This document shows positions 31,001-41,023 of a stretch of 64,000 nt of DNA, one piece after another. Below the pieces are notes generated by a model. It saw nothing but the letters and a program-made list of their open reading frames with translations, did not search any database and was not told the origin of the DNA. A program made the position numbers and the translations under genes. The DNA comes from Eubacteriales bacterium (GTDB lineage: Bacteria; Bacillota; Clostridia; Peptostreptococcales; Anaerovoracaceae): assembly GCA_028872475.1 (NCBI GenBank), contig JAQYMQ010000005.1:62001-126000 (forward strand). The letters run 5' to 3'. Position 1 is the stretch's first letter; each line of letters starts with the position of its first letter.

Positions 31001-31522
31001 CATTCCTCTTCCGCCACCACCTGCCGCAGCTTTAAGCATTATTGGATAGCCACATTCTTCTGCAATCTGAATAGCTTCGTCTTCAGAAGTAATAGCTTTT
31101 TCAACACCTGGAATGATTGGTACATTTACACTTTTAGCTACAATCTTAGATTGAATCTTATCTCCAAGTTGTCCCATCATTTCTGCTGTTGGTCCAATAA
31201 ATTCTATTCCAGCATCTTCACAGGCTTTTGCAAACTCTTGATTTTCAGATAGTAATCCGTAACCCGGATGAATAGCATCTACACCCTTTGCCTTAGCCAA
31301 AGAAATAATTTCATCAATCGCTAAATAAGCATCTACAGGTGATTTGCCTTTACCAATCTGATAAGATTCATCCGCCTTCTTTCTAAAAGGCATTTTCTTA
31401 TCTTCTTCAGAATAAACAGCTACTGATCTGATTCCTAGTTCTTTACATGCTCGAATTATTCTAATGGCAATTTCGCCTCTATTTGCAATTAGAATACGCT
31501 TAAATTTTTTAGTTTCTAACAT
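28073..31522 (-). CDS. pyc: Pyruvate carboxylase
   Basis: Biotin carboxylase (KILIANRG-like), carboxyltransferase and C-terminal biotinyl motif EAMKMETNI; start set at MLETKKFKR. Confidence 0.96.
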   Translation of the reverse strand: MLETKKFKRILIANRGEIAIRIIRACKELGIRSVAVYSEEDKKMPFRKKADESYQIGKGKSPVDAYLAIDEIISLAKAKGVDAIHPGYGLLSENQEFAKACEDAGIEFIGPTAEMMGQLGDKIQSKIVAKSVNVPIIPGVEKAITSEDEAIQIAEECGYPIMLKAAAGGGGRGMRIVRKPEELIPEFQSAKSEAKKAFGIDDIFIEKYVEKPRHIEVQILGDKHGNLVHLYERDCSIQRRHQKVIEFTPALSITQEQRERICSDAIKIASAVGYRNAGTIEFLVDAQGNHYFIEMNPRIQVEHTVTEMVTGIDIVQAQIMIAEGYALDSEEIGIKNQDSIVVRGHAIQCRITTEDPVNGFAPDTGLIEEYESATGFGVRLDGGNAYTGAVVSPYYDSLLVKVTSHASSWEGAVRKAVRALTEIHIKGVKTNVAFLVNVLRNPEFQSGKIDTSFIASNPELLNVKVGSNKKYNVLNFLANQYVNGNKGVKPDFDVPVFPIIDKKEIDSLKGTKQIFDERGADGLVKWVLEQDKLLLTDTTLRDAQQSLMATRVRTVDMEKIAPAIAKYQKDLFSLEMWGGATFDTAFRFLNEDPWERLAVLRKEIPNVLFQMLIRGANAVGYKNYPDNVIRKFVKVSAESGIDVFRIFDSLNWIEGMETALDEVLNQGMIAEACICYTGDILDTSREKYNLKYYVDMAKQLEKKGSHIIGIKDMTGLCKPVAARKLVKALKDEVSIPIHFHTHDTPGNGVASILMAATVGLDIADAAISSMSGLTSQPNLNSVVAALDNTKRETGIKTEELQEISDYWNAVRPVYKQFESDFMAATTEIYHYEIPGGQYSNLKAQVESFGLGHRLKDVKKMYKAVNIMLGDIVKVTPSSKAVGDMAIFMVQNDLTPENIIEKGSNLDFPDSIVSYFEGMMGQPLGGFPVDLQKIVLKDKKPITCRPGELLPPEDYDAIKKYLEEECKMEVVTEQDLLSYSMYPKVFEDYIKAVKNEETYRYMGSDVFFHGLRKGETCEVKLSEGRLLVISLVDVSGVDPEGFREVTFEIDGIRSVVKIQDKEGAVVAAGNVIAYADENDPAEIGAPIPGNILKLLVKEGDPVEEGQPIAIIEAMKMETNILSSMAGNISKIFIKEGQQLKAGELVATIEG

Positions 31523-31610
31523 TAGTTCACTCCTTTTGTTAACAATGAAACAAAAATAAAATTTTAATATTGTTCTTATTATTGTACAATTTATGCGTCT
31601 TAAAATCAAT

Positions 31611-31645
31611 ATAGATAGATTATATCATTTTTATAATCTATCTAT
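31611..31645 (-). terminator. Terminator after recA
   Basis: ATAGATAGATTATA...TATAATCTATCTAT, 14-bp perfect stem. Confidence 0.7.
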
Positions 31646-31695
31646 AAATACCTAATTAAATAACTATGCAATTGTATTCAAATTTTTTATATATT

Positions 31696-32814
31696 TTAAT
31701 CTATAATTACACCATCTTCATCGATTAAAAGTTCGTCATCAACATCCAAACTGTTTTTAATTATATTTTTTTTATCTGCTTTTTCTGATTCAACATCTTT
31801 TTGTGGATTTAATTTATCTAATATTAAGCCTTCTATTGTATCTAATATTCCTTTATTTTCATCCGATCCTAGGAATAGTTTTACATTTTCTCTACCTTGA
31901 CCAATTCTATCTCCATCAAAGCTATACCAAGAACCAGCTTTTTTAATAATATCGTAGCTAACTGCAACATCAATTAAATCACCTATTTTTGAAATTCCTT
32001 CGCCATACATTATGTCAAATTCTGTCTTTGTAAATGGCGGAGCTACTTTATTCTTAACAATTTTAACTTTAACACGGTTTCCTAATATGTCTTCTCCTTT
32101 TTTAATACTCTCGCCTTTTCTAACTTCAATTCTCATAGTTGAATAGAATTTAAGAGCACGTCCTCCCGTAGTAACCTCAGGACTACCATATACAACTCCA
32201 ACTTTTTCTCTTAATTGATTGATAAATATTAAAGTACTGTTTGATCTGTGAACTGCACCAGTTAATTTTCTAAGAGCTTGAGACATCAATCTTGCATGCA
32301 AGCCAACATGACTATCTCCCATTTCTCCTTCTATTTCACTTTTAGGTACAAGGGCTGCAACAGAGTCTATAACAATTATATCAATAGCTCCTGAACGTAC
32401 TAACATTTCACAAATTTCTAATCCTTGTTCACCCGTATCTGGTTGAGCAACAATTAAATTGTCTATATCCACACCTAAATTCCTTGAATATTCAGGATCT
32501 AATGCATGTTCTGCATCAATAAATGCTGCCTTGCCTCCTGCTTTTTGTGCTTCTGCAATAACGTGTAATGCCAAAGTTGTTTTACCTGATGATTCTGGTC
32601 CATAAATCTCTGTAATTCTACCTTTAGGGATGCCACCAATACCAGTTGCTAAATCTAAACTTATAGCACCAGTAGATATAGCTTGTATATTTTGACTTGC
32701 ATTTTTATCACCAAGCTTCATAACGGCACCTTGACCAAATTGTTTTTGAATTTTTACTAAAGCTTCCTCTAACGCTTTTTCTCTTTCATTATTATTTATT
32801 TTAGAAATTGCCAT
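31696..32814 (-). CDS. recA: Recombinase RecA
   Basis: [26 protein letters not shown], full length. Confidence 0.98.
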   Translation of the reverse strand: MAISKINNNEREKALEEALVKIQKQFGQGAVMKLGDKNASQNIQAISTGAISLDLATGIGGIPKGRITEIYGPESSGKTTLALHVIAEAQKAGGKAAFIDAEHALDPEYSRNLGVDIDNLIVAQPDTGEQGLEICEMLVRSGAIDIIVIDSVAALVPKSEIEGEMGDSHVGLHARLMSQALRKLTGAVHRSNSTLIFINQLREKVGVVYGSPEVTTGGRALKFYSTMRIEVRKGESIKKGEDILGNRVKVKIVKNKVAPPFTKTEFDIMYGEGISKIGDLIDVAVSYDIIKKAGSWYSFDGDRIGQGRENVKLFLGSDENKGILDTIEGLILDKLNPQKDVESEKADKKNIIKNSLDVDDELLIDEDGVIID

Positions 32815-32833
32815 AATTATCTCCTTATTAACA

Positions 32834-32845
32834 GAACATTTGTTC
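32834..32845. promoter_or_regulatory. LexA-like box upstream of recA
   Basis: GAACATTTGTTC, identical to box 2 at 1642-1653. Confidence 0.85.
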
Positions 32846-32890
32846 TTTATATAATAACTTTTTATTAAATCATTGTCAATAAAGTAATAT

Positions 32891-32920
32891 AAAATAGCGA
32901 AGATTTTTCTTCGCTATTTT
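32891..32920. terminator. Terminator after the LCP gene
   Basis: AAAATAGCGAAGA-TTTT-TCTTCGCTATTTT. Confidence 0.85.
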
Positions 32921-32934
32921 TATGAACAATTAAA

Positions 32935-34344
32935 TTAATTTGAATCAGATTTTTCATTAGAATCATTCGCCCGTAAATGACCAGCTTTATTTTGTAATTT
33001 AATATTGATCTTTTTTACCGTGTCTGACATTTTATAATTATTAATATCAAACATATTCTTATGTAGTTTTTCTAAATTATCATCTAATGGTGTAGGAACT
33101 GCTACCCATGCTCCCTCAATGAGACCACCATAAAAACTATATGGATATAATTTTGATTCTCCTATCTTTAATCTTAATCCTGTAGGAAGCAATTTTATAA
33201 TGTCCATTGTTTTCAAATTTGTAGAAATTTTTGGAAATACATTTTTCGATAAATCGTTGATTTTAAATGGATGTGACTTAAGCTCTTTAATAATTGCTTC
33301 AATAACAATTCTATTTCTTGAAGTTCTTGCAGGATCACCACCTGAAGTTTCTCTAATTCTACAATATGTCAAAGCTTGTGCTCCATTTAATTTTTGTTTG
33401 CCTGCCTTTACATTAATCCATTTACCATCTGTATTATCTGCACTTTGTGGGCCAAACTCATTCATATCATAAACTTCATTTGGTTTAATTTCAACTTCTA
33501 TACCACCTATTGTATCAACGGTATCTGCGACAGACTGCCAATTGAAAACTAAAAATTTATCTATATTTAAATCTAAGTTTTCGTTCAACATCCTAACAGT
33601 TGAAACCGGACCCGCCCAGAAATGTGAATGTGTTGCCTTATCAAAGAAATTTTTTCCATCTCTGTTGTTCATATACATATACGTATCACGCATAACAGAT
33701 AACATCTTCATTTCTTTTGTTTTCTTATTTATAGACATAACCATAAGGACATCGGCACGTGCTAGAGCATGATCTTCATTTTTTCTAGCATCAATTCCTA
33801 TGACGGCAATATTTTCATAATCTTCTAAATTTTTAGCTACTACAGGATCAATATTAAAATCTTTTTCTGTTGTTTTTATATTATCAAAGGTACTTAATGT
33901 CTTATTTAAGAATAAATATCCAACGATACCTACACCTAAAGTCAAAAGAAGCAATACAATTAGAAAATACATTATAATTTTTGTAATTTTACGTTTTTTT
34001 CTTTTTTTACCATTCTTGTCTGTGTAGTATTTCTTTTTTTCTTTTTTCTTTGCCTTCTCTAAGACTTTATCCGAATAGCCAAACCCCGGATCTCTATACT
34101 GTTGTTCCTTGGGAGCTTTTTTCTTTTTCTCTTTTCTTATAACACCGCTCTTTTTTTCTTTTTTTCTTTTTGATCGTTCTAATTTATCATCTTCACTTGG
34201 TATATCATCAAAAATAGCTAAAAAATCTTCTCTATCTGAATCTATAGAATTCTTTTTTATAGTCGTATTAACATCATAATCATTTATAAAAATATCGTTA
34301 CTATGACTTCTTTTATTCTTTTTATTATGCTTATCGCTTCTCAT
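32935..34344 (-). CDS. LytR-CpsA-Psr (LCP) family protein
   Basis: ENIAVIGIDAR...RADVLMVMSINKKTKEMKMLSVMRDTYM; Lys-rich N-terminus with single TM. Confidence 0.93.
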   Translation of the reverse strand: MRSDKHNKKNKRSHSNDIFINDYDVNTTIKKNSIDSDREDFLAIFDDIPSEDDKLERSKRKKEKKSGVIRKEKKKKAPKEQQYRDPGFGYSDKVLEKAKKKEKKKYYTDKNGKKRKKRKITKIIMYFLIVLLLLTLGVGIVGYLFLNKTLSTFDNIKTTEKDFNIDPVVAKNLEDYENIAVIGIDARKNEDHALARADVLMVMSINKKTKEMKMLSVMRDTYMYMNNRDGKNFFDKATHSHFWAGPVSTVRMLNENLDLNIDKFLVFNWQSVADTVDTIGGIEVEIKPNEVYDMNEFGPQSADNTDGKWINVKAGKQKLNGAQALTYCRIRETSGGDPARTSRNRIVIEAIIKELKSHPFKINDLSKNVFPKISTNLKTMDIIKLLPTGLRLKIGESKLYPYSFYGGLIEGAWVAVPTPLDDNLEKLHKNMFDINNYKMSDTVKKINIKLQNKAGHLRANDSNEKSDSN

Positions 34345-35584
34345 AATTTTGCTCCAAAAAATCAAATATCATTTTATACATATCTAAAACACTTCTTTTT
34401 CTTATATCATTTCTAGACATTTTCGAATATAGCTTTTTAAATACAGAAACATTTTTACCATCTGAAATAGCCATATATACAAGACCTACTGGTTTATCAA
34501 TCGTTCCACCATCTGGTCCTGCTATGCCTGTAACAGAGACGGATATATCACTTTTAGAAATTTCAAACAATCCTTGTGCCATTGCAGAAGCTGTCTCCTC
34601 ACTTACTGCGCCGAATTTATCTAAAACATCCTGTGATACATTTAAAATTTCATTTTTTGCTTCATTACTGTATGAAATTATTCCTCTATCAAAAACTTGT
34701 GAAGAACCTTCAATATCTATCATTGTTGAAGCAAACAGCCCACCCGTACAAGATTCCGCAGATGAGATTTTTAAATTATACTCCAATAATTTTTCAAACA
34801 CAACTGTAGGTAAATCTTTTTGATCAGTACTGTAAATATACTCACCAATTTTATCATATAATTTTACAATAAACTCTTCTACATTTTGCTTAGCCCTAGC
34901 GTAATCTTTATTTTTAGATGTTATTCTAAGATATGTTTCTCCTAAACTAGCATATGTAGCAACTGTAGTATCTGTTTGATTCATCACTAAATCCATTATT
35001 TTAGTTTCTAACGCAGATTCACCTATACCAATTGTTTTTATAAATTTATAATATATATGATCATCAGTTAAATCTCTTAAATAAGACTTAACATCACTAA
35101 ACATAGGAATTAATTCTCTAGGTGGTCCAGGTAAACAAACAATAATTTTGTTATCTTTCTTTAAAATACAACCTGGCGCTGTACCAAAAGCATTATCTAA
35201 AATAATAGCATCTTCTGGAAAATATGCTTGTCTTAAATTGTTTGCATCCATCGATTTATTAAATTTAATAAATTTTTGCTCAATATCTCTAACAATATCA
35301 TCATACAACACTAATGGCATACCGAAATATTCACACGCAATTTCTTTTGTAATGTCATCTTGCGTTGGTCCAAGTCCCCCAGTAGTAATAACAATATCTG
35401 TATCTGATAATGCGACCTCCAGTTGTTTCTTAATCCTAGATGGATTATCTCCAACTACATAATGATACATAACATCAAAACCTAAGTCATTTAATTCCTT
35501 AGATAAAAATGATGCGTTAGAATTTACAATTTGTCCAAATAAAAGTTCTGTACCAACATTTAAAATAGATACACGCATTAACAA
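34331..35584 (-). CDS. cinA: CinA competence/damage-inducible family protein
   Basis: ILNVGTELLFGQIVNSNASFLS and C-terminal AESCTGGLFASTMIDIEGSS. Confidence 0.94.
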   Translation of the reverse strand: MLMRVSILNVGTELLFGQIVNSNASFLSKELNDLGFDVMYHYVVGDNPSRIKKQLEVALSDTDIVITTGGLGPTQDDITKEIACEYFGMPLVLYDDIVRDIEQKFIKFNKSMDANNLRQAYFPEDAIILDNAFGTAPGCILKKDNKIIVCLPGPPRELIPMFSDVKSYLRDLTDDHIYYKFIKTIGIGESALETKIMDLVMNQTDTTVATYASLGETYLRITSKNKDYARAKQNVEEFIVKLYDKIGEYIYSTDQKDLPTVVFEKLLEYNLKISSAESCTGGLFASTMIDIEGSSQVFDRGIISYSNEAKNEILNVSQDVLDKFGAVSEETASAMAQGLFEISKSDISVSVTGIAGPDGGTIDKPVGLVYMAISDGKNVSVFKKLYSKMSRNDIRKRSVLDMYKMIFDFLEQNYEKR

Positions 35585-36114
35585 CCATCCCTCAAAAATA
35601 CTTTTCTATTTTTGTATACATATTCAACACCGCTAATAACAGTCATAACTAAACATATCCATAAAAAAATCATGTCTAATCTAACATTAAATAAATATCC
35701 TGGCCAATTATTTAACATTAAAAGCGGTATAGCAATCATTTGAGTAACTGTCTTAATTTTACCGGAAATTCCAGCTGCAATAACAATTCCCTCTGCTGCT
35801 GCGACCATTCTTAAACCACTTACTATAAATTCTCTAGCAAGAATAACAGTTAAAATCCATCCCGCTACAATGCCTTGTTCTACTAACAAAACAAAGGCTG
35901 TAATAACAAGAATTTTGTCGGCAAGTGGATCCATTATCTTACCAAAATTTGTTATAAGTCCATACTTTCTTGCATAATAGCCATCTAGCATATCCGTAAA
36001 ACTAGAAACTAAAAATATTATTGTAGCTATGATTGGTGCACCATTCATATAAAAAATCATCATAAATGGTACCAATAATATTCGTAGTATTGTAAGTTTA
36101 TTTGGTAAATTCAT
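35578..36114 (-). CDS. pgsA: CDP-diacylglycerol--glycerol-3-phosphate 3-phosphatidyltransferase
   Basis: MNLPNKLTILRILLVPFM; DMLDGYYARKYGLITNFGKIMDPLADK CDP-alcohol motif. Confidence 0.95.
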   Translation of the reverse strand: MNLPNKLTILRILLVPFMMIFYMNGAPIIATIIFLVSSFTDMLDGYYARKYGLITNFGKIMDPLADKILVITAFVLLVEQGIVAGWILTVILAREFIVSGLRMVAAAEGIVIAAGISGKIKTVTQMIAIPLLMLNNWPGYLFNVRLDMIFLWICLVMTVISGVEYVYKNRKVFLRDGC

Positions 36115-37433
36115 TATATTTCCTCCACTACAATATCATAATCAAACGCATCAATAACTTTTACCTTTAATATATCTCCAACATTATGCTCCTTTTTTGT
36201 ATTAATTACAACTTCATTATCAATATCTGGAGCATCAAATTTTGTTCTTCCAATAAAGACATTATCATCTGTAATATAATCTATAATTACTTCCAGTTCC
36301 TTATCAATCAATTTTTGATTGTTTTCATTAGCAATCCCCATCTGAAGAAACATAATTTTATCTAATCTTTTATCCTTAGTTTCTTCATCGATTTGACTTT
36401 TCATATTAAATGCCGGAGTTCCTTCTTCACGCGAATATTTAAAAACACCAACTCTCTCAAATCTTTGTTTTTCCACAAAATCCATTAACTCGTCGAAATC
36501 ATCTTCTGTTTCGCCTGGAAATCCAACAATAAAAGTAGTTCGTATTACTAAATCCGGAATTCTACTTCTGAGTAATTGTATCTTATCAAGAATGCTTTTT
36601 TTTGTAGATTTACGATTCATCCTTTTTAATATATTGTCAGAAATATGTTGAAGTGGAATATCTATATATTTGCAAATTTTATCTTGAGTTGCGATAGTAT
36701 CTACTAATTCCTCATCAATATTATCTTCATATGCATATAAAAGTCTTATCCATTTTATGTCATCAATTTCACATAATTTATTTAATAATTCTGATAAACA
36801 TGCTTTACCGTAAATATCTATACCATATGCAGTAAGATCCTGTGCAATTAAAATTAACTCTTTAATTCCAGATTTGGCTAAATGCTTGGCTTCCGATAAA
36901 ATATCTTCCATCATTCTAGACCTATACGGACCTCTAATCTCAGGAATTATACAGTATGTGCATCTATTATCACAACCTTCTGCTATTTTTAAGGTTGCTG
37001 TATATTGATTTTGATCTAATTTTCTATTTTTGAACTTATCATTATTTAAAATAATATCTTCTTCTCTTGTATATGTTGAAACTTTATAATCTCGTTCATT
37101 ACTAATATTTTTGATTAATTCTGGTAATTTGTCATAATCATTTACACCTATAAACAAATCAACTTCTGGAATTTCATTATATAGCTCACCTGCATATCTC
37201 TGTGAAAGACATCCCGTAACAATAAGCTTTTTATCTTCATGGATGTTATTAATAATCGCTTGGATTGATTCTTTTTTTGCAGCCTCAATAAATCCACATG
37301 TATTTACTATCACTGCATCAGCATCATCTACTGTATCGATAATGCTATGTCCATCTAATTCTAAAGCACCAGCAAACATCTGACTATCGTTTTGATTTTT
37401 AGGACAACCCATTGTTTCTATAAATATCTTCAT
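36114..37433 (-). CDS. rimO: Ribosomal protein S12 methylthiotransferase RimO
   Basis: ETMGCPKNQNDSQ; AEGCDNRCTYCIIPEIRGPYRSR. Confidence 0.93.
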   Translation of the reverse strand: MKIFIETMGCPKNQNDSQMFAGALELDGHSIIDTVDDADAVIVNTCGFIEAAKKESIQAIINNIHEDKKLIVTGCLSQRYAGELYNEIPEVDLFIGVNDYDKLPELIKNISNERDYKVSTYTREEDIILNNDKFKNRKLDQNQYTATLKIAEGCDNRCTYCIIPEIRGPYRSRMMEDILSEAKHLAKSGIKELILIAQDLTAYGIDIYGKACLSELLNKLCEIDDIKWIRLLYAYEDNIDEELVDTIATQDKICKYIDIPLQHISDNILKRMNRKSTKKSILDKIQLLRSRIPDLVIRTTFIVGFPGETEDDFDELMDFVEKQRFERVGVFKYSREEGTPAFNMKSQIDEETKDKRLDKIMFLQMGIANENNQKLIDKELEVIIDYITDDNVFIGRTKFDAPDIDNEVVINTKKEHNVGDILKVKVIDAFDYDIVVEEI

Positions 37434-39904
37434 TCTTCCTCTTCCTCAATACTGTTGCCATATAATTCTTCCTCAGTAATAAGTACCATTCTTGAACGCT
37501 GTCCATCAGGCTTTCCTACTATCCCTCTAGCTTCCATATCTTCAACAATTCTTGCTGCTCTATTATAACCGATTCTAAATCTACGCTGTAACATAGAAAC
37601 AGATGCACTTCCAGCTTTAACTACACATTCAATTGCATCTTCCATCAATTCATCTTCATCAGAACTAGCTGTAATATTCCCTCGTTCAACTTTTTCAATC
37701 ATATCATCATTATATTCAACTGAAGTATTCTGTTGCTTTACAAACTCAATAACCTTAGCAACTTCCTCTTCTGAAATAAACGGTCCTTGTACCCTTATAG
37801 GTTTATCCAAATCTTGAGGCTTATAAAGCATATCTCCATTACCAACAAGTTTTTCTGCACCAGGCATATCTATAATGGTTCTTGAATCTATCTGAGATGA
37901 CACCATAAATGCAGTTCTTGATGGAATATTAGCTTTAATTAAACCTGTAACAACATCGACTGACGGTCTTTGTGTAGCAACTATTAAATGCATACCAGCT
38001 GCTCTTGCAAGTTGTGCTAATCTACAAATAGCTTCTTCAACTTGTGAGCTTGCAACCATCATTAAATCAGCCAACTCATCAATTACAATTACAATCTTAG
38101 GTAAAACTTCTTCAATTTTATCTTGACTCTTCATCATCTTATTATATGAAGTTATATTTTTAACTCCGTTTGATGAAAACTTATTATATCTTGCAGTCAT
38201 TTCGGCAACAGCCCAATTTAACGCCGCGGCTGCCTTAGCACTATCCGTAACAACCGGTATTAATAAATGCGGTATACCGTTATAATTGCCTAATTCTACC
38301 ATTTTAGGATCAATTAAGACCAATCTAACTTCATCCGGAGTTGCCTTATATAAAATACTATTAATAATTGTGTTTATACATACACTTTTACCTGAACCAG
38401 TAGCACCAGCAATCAACATATGTGGCATCTTAGCTAAATCTGCAATAACAGTATTACCAGAGATATCCTTACCTATTGGAAAAGATATTTTAGATGTATG
38501 TTCTTTAAATTCTTTAGAATTAATCATTTCATACATTGATACCGACTGTCTTGTAGCATTTTCAACCTCAATTCCAATGGCTGCTTTACCTGGAATTGGT
38601 GCCTCTATACGAATACTCTTTGCTTTTAAGTTAAGCGCTATATCATCTGCAAGTCTTACTATACTTGCAACCTTAACGCCAACAGCTGGTTGTAATTCAT
38701 ACCTGGTAACCGATGAACCCTTTGTCGCATTAATTACGCTTGCATTAACATTAAAACTCTTTAACGTCTTTTCAAGCAAAATAGCATTATTTCTTAGGTC
38801 ATCATCATTACCCTTTTTACTAGCTGCAGTATTTACAGGCTTATTTAGCAAATTAATTGGCGGTAATTTATATTTTTCATTTACCACAGTATTTGTTTCG
38901 ACTTTTAAGCTACTAACTGCTTTTTTTACATCGTCTGCTGTAATTTTTTCTTTTATTTCATTACTATTATCTTCTATTTTTAAATCATATTGAGAATTAT
39001 CAACAACGTTTATATCAAAGTAATCCTTTTTCATATCAACGCTATTGTCAAAATTATCGAGTTCTTTTTTTACATCAATATTCTTTTCAGTATTCTTTAA
39101 ATTTTCTTTTTTCTTTTTTAACCCAAAATTATTTTCATTTTTCCAAGCACTAATAATACTTTTTCTATTTTTAAATTTGCCTTCATATGGGTTATGAATA
39201 AAATAATTATCTTCAAATTCAAGTTGATCGCCAGTAGTCTTATTCTCTTGAAGCTTCTTATCTTTTGATTTATGTAATCTGTTTTCTTTTTTAGCTTTTA
39301 AATTTTTATATGAAGTAGAAAACGGTGTATTCATTGTAATAATGATAGAAATAAAAAGAATTGCTATAGAAAATATATACAGACCTGTTTTTCCAATAAG
39401 TAGTGCAATTACACCACCGATATACATACCAACAATTCCTGAGTTGTTTAGATTAACCGCATCATCGTATATATTTAAAAACTGTCCTTCAGTAAAATAC
39501 TTAAAGTTATCTAAAAATCTTGGCGTATTAATGAAAACAAGCATAATGTATATTAAACACAAAAAGATTACTGTCTTTTTAGTAAAAGGTTTACTTATGC
39601 GAACAAACATCATAACACTAAAAGCAATTAATAAATAAGGCAGTAAAAAAGCAACTAATCCAAATAAACCCTTAAGAAAAGTTGACACACCATTACCTAT
39701 TGTTCCTGCTAAAGTCGTATGCATTGCCATTATTAAAAATATACCAAGAGCAATTAGAAGTATGGCAATAATTTCATCTTTTATACGTATTTTATTAGGA
39801 TCTACATTACCTACATTCTTATCTTTTAAAATATTTTTTTTAGAGGAAACTTTCTTGCTAGCAGTTTTTTTATTTACTTTTGTATTTGTCTTTTTATTTG
39901 CCAT
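37430..39904 (-). CDS. ftsK: DNA translocase FtsK/SpoIIIE
   Basis: 4-TM N-terminus, HMLIAGATGSGKSVCINTII, C-terminal gamma-type winged helix. Confidence 0.95.
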   Translation of the reverse strand: MANKKTNTKVNKKTASKKVSSKKNILKDKNVGNVDPNKIRIKDEIIAILLIALGIFLIMAMHTTLAGTIGNGVSTFLKGLFGLVAFLLPYLLIAFSVMMFVRISKPFTKKTVIFLCLIYIMLVFINTPRFLDNFKYFTEGQFLNIYDDAVNLNNSGIVGMYIGGVIALLIGKTGLYIFSIAILFISIIITMNTPFSTSYKNLKAKKENRLHKSKDKKLQENKTTGDQLEFEDNYFIHNPYEGKFKNRKSIISAWKNENNFGLKKKKENLKNTEKNIDVKKELDNFDNSVDMKKDYFDINVVDNSQYDLKIEDNSNEIKEKITADDVKKAVSSLKVETNTVVNEKYKLPPINLLNKPVNTAASKKGNDDDLRNNAILLEKTLKSFNVNASVINATKGSSVTRYELQPAVGVKVASIVRLADDIALNLKAKSIRIEAPIPGKAAIGIEVENATRQSVSMYEMINSKEFKEHTSKISFPIGKDISGNTVIADLAKMPHMLIAGATGSGKSVCINTIINSILYKATPDEVRLVLIDPKMVELGNYNGIPHLLIPVVTDSAKAAAALNWAVAEMTARYNKFSSNGVKNITSYNKMMKSQDKIEEVLPKIVIVIDELADLMMVASSQVEEAICRLAQLARAAGMHLIVATQRPSVDVVTGLIKANIPSRTAFMVSSQIDSRTIIDMPGAEKLVGNGDMLYKPQDLDKPIRVQGPFISEEEVAKVIEFVKQQNTSVEYNDDMIEKVERGNITASSDEDELMEDAIECVVKAGSASVSMLQRRFRIGYNRAARIVEDMEARGIVGKPDGQRSRMVLITEEELYGNSIEEEEE

Positions 39905-39914
39905 AATATCGCCA

Positions 39915-40754
39915 CTAAATAAATATTATTCCATAAATTATTACAAGAGCACCTAGAGCCCATACGTAATATGAAAAGAATGATAACTTCTTGTTAGAAA
40001 CAATTTTAATCATAAATTTTATTGCAAAAAAGCCAGAAATTGCTGATACTAGAACACCTAATGTCATAGGAAAAATTATTGTACTGTCTATACCAGCTTT
40101 TAAAGCCTTAGGTAACTCTAGTACTACTGAACCTAGGATTGAAGGTATAGAAATTAAAAATGCAAATTTAACAGCAAACGCTCTATCAAGTCGTGTAACT
40201 AGACCTGCAAATAGTGTAGATCCTGATCTAGAAATACCTGGAGCAATCGCTAATCCCTGTAATACACCTACAAATATAGCGCTTCTAAAAAGCATACCTC
40301 TCGCTTCTTTTCTGCCATCACTCATTTTTTCAGCGATAATCAAAATAATACCTGTGAATATTAAACCGCAACCTACAGCCACAATTGAATTATATAAAGA
40401 TCCAAAAATATCATTAAATAACAAACCAATTAACGCAGTTGGAATAGTTGCGACAATAATTAAGAATCCAAGTTTTCTCGTTGGGTTTGCATTAACACGT
40501 AAGCCCTTTCCTGAAAAGATATCCTTAAACACTGCACCTAACTCCTTAATTAGAGCAACAATATCACTCCAATAAACAATAAATACAGAAATTAGTGTTC
40601 CTAAATGTAACATTACTGCAAAAAACAATACTTTTTCGCCATCTATTTTGAAAAAAGCTTGCAAAAGCGCTAAATGTCCCGAACTACTTATCGGTAAAAA
40701 TTCTCCTAAACCTTGAACTAAACCTAAAATTATTGCTTCAAAACTTGATAACAT
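39915..40754 (-). CDS. uppP: Undecaprenyl-diphosphatase UppP (BacA)
   Basis: ILGLVQGLGEFLPISSSGHLAL; PGISRSGSTL. Confidence 0.95.
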   Translation of the reverse strand: MLSSFEAIILGLVQGLGEFLPISSSGHLALLQAFFKIDGEKVLFFAVMLHLGTLISVFIVYWSDIVALIKELGAVFKDIFSGKGLRVNANPTRKLGFLIIVATIPTALIGLLFNDIFGSLYNSIVAVGCGLIFTGIILIIAEKMSDGRKEARGMLFRSAIFVGVLQGLAIAPGISRSGSTLFAGLVTRLDRAFAVKFAFLISIPSILGSVVLELPKALKAGIDSTIIFPMTLGVLVSAISGFFAIKFMIKIVSNKKLSFFSYYVWALGALVIIYGIIFI

Positions 40755-41023
40755 ATTTCTCCCCTTAATAATCATTAATTTTAACTAATCTATTATAACA
40801 TATTTTTATCGTGCTAACATTTAAATTTTAACATTTATCATTATATATAGACCTCGATATTTACGCAAAACTAAATGTTTACATATCACAAAATACCTTC
40901 TTTAATTTTGTATTATTTTTTATTCGTTATAGTTTATTTCTATATTTACATTTGCATTATAATCAAGTATTATTTAATAGAAGGATTTTTCAAATATAAT
41001 TTATTAAGCATAAGGGAGAAGAA

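Noticed and set aside
38286-38993. 235-aa plus-strand ORF opposite ftsK
   Set aside because: Fully antisense to a well-supported FtsK/SpoIIIE frame; composition mirrors the opposite coding strand and no RBS or family motif seen.
39991-40575. 194-aa plus-strand ORF opposite uppP
   Set aside because: Antisense shadow of the uppP reading frame.
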